Assembly: GCF_023555005.1 (NCBI RefSeq)
Contig: NZ_JAMJPJ010000029.1
Coordinates: 1 to 42,075, forward strand
Reading direction: 5' to 3'
DNA from: Halomonas llamarensis
GTDB lineage: Bacteria; Pseudomonadota; Gammaproteobacteria; Pseudomonadales; Halomonadaceae
Length of the DNA stretch: 42,075 bases
The translations under genes and the position numbers were made by a program. Under the pieces are notes generated by a model. The model did no database searches and was not told where the DNA came from. It saw nothing but the letters and a program-made list of their open reading frames with translations. Below are positions 39,064 to 42,075 of the stretch, one piece after another. Numbering within the stretch: the stretch's first letter is position 1; the number at the start of each line of letters is the position of its first letter.

Positions 39064-39781
39064 AAAGCACCTCCTCTAACCGCAGGGTCAGCGTCTGTTC
39101 GATGGCCGCCAGCACTTCTGCTTGCTGCTGGCGGATAAAGAAGTGCCCTCCCTCGAACCAGCTTAACGAGAACGCCCCGCCCGCTTCGCGCTGCCATGCT
39201 TTCAGACGCACCTTCTCGATATCATCGCCGAAGCCTGCGAAAACCTTGACCGGGTAGTCGAATGGCACACCGCCGCGATAGCGAAAACTGCGACAGAGAC
39301 GGTAATCCGCCGCCAGAACACCGAGAGTAAGGCGCATCAACTCAGAATTTTCGAACACTTCCTCTGGAGTGCCGCCCTGCTGGCGTAGATCCGCAATCAG
39401 GGCTTTGTCATTATCCAGCCCCGCCAAACGCTCTGGGTCGCGCATTGAAGGGGCCGCGCTACCCGAAGCAAATAGCATCCGTGGCTGAGGGCGCCCTACA
39501 TCGCGCAGGCGTGCTGCTATGCCGTAGGCCAGCAATGCCCCCATGCTGTGGCCAAATAGGGCAAAGTCGCCGCGCATCAGTGTTGCCTGCTCTTCACAGA
39601 GCCTTACGACCTGGGTTTCGAAGTCGTCGATCAGCGGTTCGCCCAGGCGCTCACCACGCCCCGGTAGTTCAACGGGGCACACCTCAATCCACGCGGGTAG
39701 TTGGCGCTTCCAGCGCAGATACATGGTGGCGCTGGCCCCAGCACAGGGCAGGCAGAGCAGTTTCAACCGTTTAACCTGCAT
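39041..39781 (-). CDS. Type II thioesterase (GrsT/PvdG-like alpha/beta hydrolase)
   Basis: A 246-residue editing thioesterase that would clear misprimed or stalled acyl groups from carrier domains. Features: N-terminal [14 protein letters not shown], the nucleophile elbow GHSMG with Ser79, a likely catalytic Asp at 185/186 (GFGDD), and His213 in FEGGHFFIR. The length is normal for the family. A longer frame exists upstream, but the ATG at 39781 is chosen since the encoded protein then begins a few residues before the conserved LPCAG, as in other members. It overlaps the 3' end of the MbtH gene by 11 bp and the PPTase gene by 23 bp. It is distinct from the release thioesterase at the end of NRPS6. 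Confidence 0.92.
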   Translation of the reverse strand: MQVKRLKLLCLPCAGASATMYLRWKRQLPAWIEVCPVELPGRGERLGEPLIDDFETQVVRLCEEQATLMRGDFALFGHSMGALLAYGIAARLRDVGRPQPRMLFASGSAAPSMRDPERLAGLDNDKALIADLRQQGGTPEEVFENSELMRLTLGVLAADYRLCRSFRYRGGVPFDYPVKVFAGFGDDIEKVRLKAWQREAGGAFSLSWFEGGHFFIRQQQAEVLAAIEQTLTLRLEEVLYAAPSVS

Positions 39782-40016
39782 CCACCTGCTCCGCCTCGAC
39801 GCTGGCCTGCTCATCCATCCACTGGCGCAGCGAGAGTGGCCGCATATCGGTCCAGGTCTTTTCGACGTAGGCCAAGCAGGTTGGCTTATCGCCAAGCACG
39901 CCGGTATCCGTCCAGCCGGCAGGAATCGCCTTCCACTCGGGCCATAAGGAGTACTGCTCTTCGTGGTTGACTAATACGCGGAAAACACCATCTTCACGAT
40001 CAAAACAGCTTGTCAT
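39771..40016 (-). CDS. MbtH-like protein
   Basis: An 81-residue accessory protein that binds A domains and supports their folding or activity. The signature is complete: [12 protein letters not shown], the invariant Trp and GW, then [17 protein letters not shown]. The C-terminus is a little longer than usual. The frame extends upstream, but ATG at 40016 has GAGG eight bases before it, and the upstream part would cross the promoter described at 40082-40105. It is the first gene of the biosynthetic run, with a PvdS-type promoter about 65 bases upstream. Confidence 0.95.
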   Translation of the reverse strand: MTSCFDREDGVFRVLVNHEEQYSLWPEWKAIPAGWTDTGVLGDKPTCLAYVEKTWTDMRPLSLRQWMDEQASVEAEQVDAG

Positions 40017-40236
40017 AGGACTAACCTCACCGTTGCATAAGAAATAAGAAACAAAACGCAATTGCTTCTCATTACTTAATGACGAGTGGGGCATATAAAA
40101 ATTTAAGGCGGGGAGGAAGAAAGTAAAAAAATACGCAGGGGAAAACAACTCTTGCGCTTAAACCGTGAAAGACGTTAAACCATCAATGAGGAAAACCAGG
40201 GAACAAAAAACGGAAGGGGAAAAAAGTAGCGATTTG
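40017..40236. other. Intergenic region between the FecR-like gene and the mbtH-like gene
   Basis: A 220-bp A+T-rich stretch with no supportable open frame. It holds the TAAAT-N16-CGT promoter and a GAGG ribosome site for the next gene. No recognisable remnant of the missing periplasmic part of a FecR protein is seen here. No clear terminator hairpin is seen either. Confidence 0.6.
40082..40105 (-). promoter_or_regulatory. PvdS-type iron-starvation promoter, TAAAT-N16-CGT
   Basis: On the minus strand, TAAAT at 40105-40101 is followed after exactly 16 bases by CGT at 40084-40082. This is the element recognised by the PvdS sigma factor of fluorescent pseudomonads. It lies 66 bases upstream of the mbtH-like ATG, in the only sizeable non-coding gap before the NRPS genes, and a PvdS-type sigma factor gene sits just upstream. 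The match and the context together support it; use by this sigma factor is inferred. Confidence 0.65.
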
Positions 40237-40443
40237 TCAGCCGCGCTCATCACTGCGCGGAATCATTCCCGTTAGCAACCATAGCTGTTCGGCTTCATGA
40301 AACACTCGGCGATGCTGGGAAGACGCCGCTAACCACGCATGCAGCGCTTCGCGGTCAGTTTCGCTCAACGTCTGATCATGCTCGCGCATCAGCCAGTCTA
40401 GCGCCGTTTGCCAAACGGCATCGTCGCCACTGTCGTTATCCAT
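40237..40443 (-). CDS. Short FecR/FpvR-like protein: N-terminal cytoplasmic domain only
   Basis: A 68-residue protein starting MDNDSGDDAVWQTALDWL. The pattern A-x-x-W-L-x(n)-F/LSETDREALHAWLAASSQHRRVFHEAEQLW matches the DUF4880 domain at the cytoplasmic N-terminus of FecR-type sigma regulators. The transmembrane helix and periplasmic signalling domain of a full-length protein of about 320 residues are absent. An in-frame TTG at 40455 is a weaker start: the GAGG would sit only one base before it. It may bind the sigma factor encoded upstream as a small soluble regulator, or be a decayed remnant; the sequence alone does not decide. Confidence 0.75.
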   Translation of the reverse strand: MDNDSGDDAVWQTALDWLMREHDQTLSETDREALHAWLAASSQHRRVFHEAEQLWLLTGMIPRSDERG

Positions 40444-40455
40444 TGTGACTATCAA

Positions 40456-40586
40456 ACCTCGCTACTACTGCTTGCTATTTACCACCGGCATTGCTATCGA
40501 CTTGGTTAAGCGTCGAGGATTTTCAACGCCATAGTTGTTCGTTGGCAGTGTAACAAAGCGAGCACAAAGGGATATATTAAATGGCT
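40456..40586. other. Intergenic region between sigma factor and FecR-like gene
   Basis: 131 bp with no supportable gene. It contains one imperfect inverted repeat (about 40510-40529, seven-base arms with one G-T pair) not followed by a T tract, and a TAAAT sequence without a properly spaced CGT. No convincing promoter or terminator is seen. Confidence 0.5.
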
Positions 40587-41099
40587 TTACCGCCCATTCA
40601 ACGATCGGCGGCAGTGGGTAAGCGCATCGCGAATCATAAAGTTAACCAGAGTGGTGGAAATACCTAACTGTTGAGCCACTTCCCGCTGGGTATGACTTCC
40701 CGAGCGATAGAGCTCAAAAGCACGTCGCGTCCGCTCAGGCAACTCATCCAACGCTTCCACCACCTGGGCCAAGGCCTGGCGATCAATCGCGATTACCTCT
40801 GGAGAGAATGACGCGTAAGAGACAATATCCCCCTCTTCTTCTTTGGCAAACAGCGTTGACTCAAACGCCGAACGGCGGCAGCGGTCAATGGCGAGGTTGC
40901 GTACCACACGTGATACGTAGGATATGGGCTGCTTCACTTCAAAAAGCGTGGTTGCTTCTAAAATTTTTAGATAGGCATCCTGCACCACATCATCGGCCTG
41001 ATCAGCATTACCCAGCACTCTGGCGGCGACACAGCAGAGCCTGGGCCGCTGATTAGCGAAAATATCTTCTAACTCAGCGCTCCAAATCTGGGTATCCAC
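40587..41099 (-). CDS. PvdS-type ECF sigma factor (iron starvation sigma)
   Basis: A 170-residue ECF sigma factor expected to direct RNA polymerase to siderophore promoters under iron limitation. Region 2 shows ADQADDVVQDAYLKIL and SYVSRVVRNLAIDRCRR; region 4 shows LDELPERTRRAFELYRSG, TQREVAQQLGIS and TLVNFMIRDALTHCRR, the last very close to pseudomonad PvdS. The GTG at 41099 is chosen as start: AGGAG lies eight bases upstream, the N-terminal length then resembles PvdS, and the alternative ATG at 41159 falls inside the predicted promoter. The gene heads the cluster, with the FecR-like gene next. Confidence 0.9.
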   Translation of the reverse strand: MDTQIWSAELEDIFANQRPRLCCVAARVLGNADQADDVVQDAYLKILEATTLFEVKQPISYVSRVVRNLAIDRCRRSAFESTLFAKEEEGDIVSYASFSPEVIAIDRQALAQVVEALDELPERTRRAFELYRSGSHTQREVAQQLGISTTLVNFMIRDALTHCRRSLNGR

Positions 41100-41107
41100 A
41101 GCTTGGT

Positions 41108-41112
41108 CTCCT
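41108..41112 (-). promoter_or_regulatory. Ribosome binding site deciding a GTG start for the sigma gene
   Basis: AGGAG on the minus strand, eight bases before GTG at 41099. It favours this start over ATG codons further upstream, none of which has a comparable site in a position compatible with the promoter. Confidence 0.65.
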
Positions 41113-41140
41113 GCCTTGAGCAACGCCACGGAATAAATAT

Positions 41141-41155
41141 CAATAGTTATTATTT
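41141..41155 (-). promoter_or_regulatory. Possible Fur box overlapping the sigma-factor promoter
   Basis: The plus-strand sequence CAATAGTTATTATTT matches 9 of 14 informative positions of the 7-1-7 Fur consensus TGATAAT-N-ATTATCA, including the central ATA.T-N-ATTAT part. It covers the -10 hexamer of the sigma-gene promoter. Fur control of PvdS-type sigma genes is established in pseudomonads; here it is inferred from a moderate match. Confidence 0.4.
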
Positions 41156-41177
41156 GCATTAAATTGTGGTAAGTCAA
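41149..41177 (-). promoter_or_regulatory. Sigma70-like promoter of the sigma-factor gene
   Basis: Minus-strand TTGACT (41177-41172) and AATAAT (41154-41149) are separated by 17 bases, each one mismatch from consensus. Transcription would begin near 41142, leaving about 40 bases of leader before the GTG start. Confidence 0.6.
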
Positions 41178-41396
41178 TAGATGAGAACTCACCCGCTGTT
41201 TATAACGATATGTTTGTTGGTAGAGCGGCTGGTTTATCTGCCTCAACACTTGCTACATGATTGCCACCAAAGTCTCTGCAACCTCGCTCGGTGGAGGCAT
41301 ATACGCCTCTCAGTGACAATCTCGTCACTGGGCAGTGCGAGCAGTAGGCATGCTAGACTACTGACCATATCGCTGTTTTTGTTCTGGAGGCCAGCC
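41178..41396. other. Divergent intergenic region with two adjacent hairpins
   Basis: This gap separates the sigma factor (minus) from the ATPase-like gene (plus). It has two neighbouring inverted repeats: GAGGC-6-GCCTC at 41294-41309 and CAGTGAC-6-GTCACTG at 41311-41330, two bases apart. Neither is followed by a T run, so a standard terminator is not indicated. The role is unknown. Confidence 0.5.
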
Positions 41397-42075
41397 GTGC
41401 CGGATACCCACCGCCGTAAGCTCCCCATCGGGATTCAGACGTTCTCGGATATCCGCGAGGGCAACTATTACTACGTTGATAAAACCGCGCATATCGAACG
41501 TTTGGTTAACCAGAACAAATACTATTTCCTCTCGCGGCCGCGCCGCTTCGGCAAAAGCCTGTTGCTGGATACCCTGCGCTGCCTGTTTGAAGGCCGCCAA
41601 GCGCTATTTGAAGGGCTCTATATTCATGATAGGTGGGACTGGCAGCAGCGCTACCCGGTGATTCGTATTAGCTTTGCCGATGGAGTGATGCAGAGCCGTG
41701 AAGGGCTGGACGAGCGTATTCGCGAGCAGTTAAGGGTTCAACGCGAGCAGCTCGGCATTACTCAGCACCATAAAACTGATATCCCTGGCGAGTTCTCAGC
41801 TCTCATCCGCGCCGCCCACCAGCAGCATGGTCAGCGGGTGGTTATCCTGATTGACGAGTATGACAAACCGATTTTGGATAACATCCTGGCCCCCGAGCGC
41901 GCCCGGGAGCTGCGCGAGGGCTTGAAGAACCTCTACAGCGTTATTAAAGACGCTGACCCCCACTTGCACTTTGTGCTACTGACCGGCGTGTCCAAATTCA
42001 GTAAGGTCAGCCTTTTCTCGGGCTTGAATAACCTCAACGATATCACCCTGGATGCTCCCTTCAGCACGCTTTGTG
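41397..42075 (+). CDS. AAA-ATPase-like protein (possibly PD-(D/E)XK-linked), 5' part; runs off window
   Basis: An open frame of 226 codons from GTG at 41397, with GGAGG six bases upstream, to the window end. The N-terminus reads LPIGIQTFSDIREGNYYYVDKT, followed by a Walker A-like RPRRFGKS at 47-54 and a Walker B-like VVILIDEYDKPI at 148-159. This matches the AAA-ATPase-like family whose members often carry a C-terminal PD-(D/E)XK nuclease-like domain (DUF1703); that part would lie beyond the window. The function is unknown. It is divergent from and apparently unrelated to the siderophore cluster. Confidence 0.85.
   Translation, partial: MPDTHRRKLPIGIQTFSDIREGNYYYVDKTAHIERLVNQNKYYFLSRPRRFGKSLLLDTLRCLFEGRQALFEGLYIHDRWDWQQRYPVIRISFADGVMQSREGLDERIREQLRVQREQLGITQHHKTDIPGEFSALIRAAHQQHGQRVVILIDEYDKPILDNILAPERARELREGLKNLYSVIKDADPHLHFVLLTGVSKFSKVSLFSGLNNLNDITLDAPFSTLC

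Noticed and set aside
40054..40072. Fur-like sequence upstream of the mbtH-like gene (TGAGAAGCAATTGCG).
   Set aside because: Only about 8 of 14 consensus positions match and the symmetric half is poor; the PvdS-type element explains the region better.
40017..40148. Longer N-terminus for the MbtH-like protein.
   Set aside because: The extension is not MbtH-like and crosses the iron-starvation promoter.
40455..40480. Second TAAAT element upstream of the FecR-like gene.
   Set aside because: At spacing 15 the trinucleotide is CGA and at 16 it is GAG; no CGT is present.
40510..40529. Possible terminator after the sigma gene.
   Set aside because: Imperfect seven-base stem with no following T tract on either strand.
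41100..41249. N-terminal extension of the sigma factor (ATG at 41249 or 41159).
   Set aside because: The extension lacks homology to PvdS-type proteins and would place coding sequence over the TTGACT/AATAAT promoter; AGGAG-GTG at 41099 fits better.
1..42075. CRISPR arrays, tRNA or rRNA genes.
   Set aside because: No short regularly spaced repeats and no recognisable tRNA or rRNA sequence were seen on either strand.

Overview
The window is almost entirely one nonribosomal peptide synthetase (NRPS) locus for an acylated peptide siderophore, read on the minus strand from about 41.1 kb down to 0.1 kb. The ECF sigma factor closely resembles pseudomonad PvdS. That, the two beta-hydroxyaspartate-type oxygenases, the fatty-acid-AMP-ligase start and the moderate GC content suggest a gammaproteobacterium, with Halomonas and relatives as a reasonable but unproven guess.

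Layout in the direction of transcription. (1) Regulation: a PvdS-type sigma factor (41099-40587) behind a sigma70-like promoter that overlaps a possible Fur site, then a 68-residue FecR/FpvR-like cytoplasmic domain (40443-40237). (2) A compact run beginning at a PvdS-type 'iron starvation' promoter, TAAAT-N16-CGT (40105-40082): MbtH-like protein, type II thioesterase, Sfp-type phosphopantetheinyl transferase and a stand-alone Fe(II)/2-oxoglutarate oxygenase, all overlapping. (3) Six NRPS genes, separated by at most about 45 bp or overlapping: NRPS1 (FAAL-ACP-C-A-T-C/E-A-T-C/E-A-T-C-TauD), NRPS2 (degenerate C/interface-A-T), NRPS3 (C-A-T), NRPS4 (C-A-T-E-C-A-T), NRPS5 (C-A-T) and NRPS6 (C-A-T-E-TE). 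(4) The left edge is the end of an IS5-like element lying exactly at the NRPS6 stop codon. (5) At the right edge a divergent, unrelated AAA-ATPase-like gene runs out of the window.

Reading pocket residues by hand, the assembly line predicts: acyl - residue 1 (DVQFIAQVV, proline-like, uncertain; D by dual C/E) - Gly (DILQLGMIW) - residue 3 (DAEYCAAIS, ornithine/basic-type) - Asp (DLTKIGHVG) - Ser (DVWHVSLID) - D-Asp (DLTKIGHVG plus E) - Gly (DILQLGMIW) - residue 8 (DGEACAGVT) - D-residue 9 (DGEACAGVT plus E), released by the TE. Residues 8 and 9 are probably ornithine or N5-hydroxyornithine. Two Asp modules match two Asp-beta-hydroxylase-type oxygenases, so two beta-hydroxyaspartates are the likely iron ligands. 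No ornithine N-monooxygenase, receptor or exporter lies in the window.

The most interesting points are the Asp module split across two proteins around a fused oxygenase and a non-catalytic condensation-like domain; two pairs of apparently identical adenylation segments (1.4 and 1.56 kb), one of which places a Gly domain ahead of an epimerising condensation domain; the PvdS-type promoter/sigma pair; and the IS at the end of the operon.
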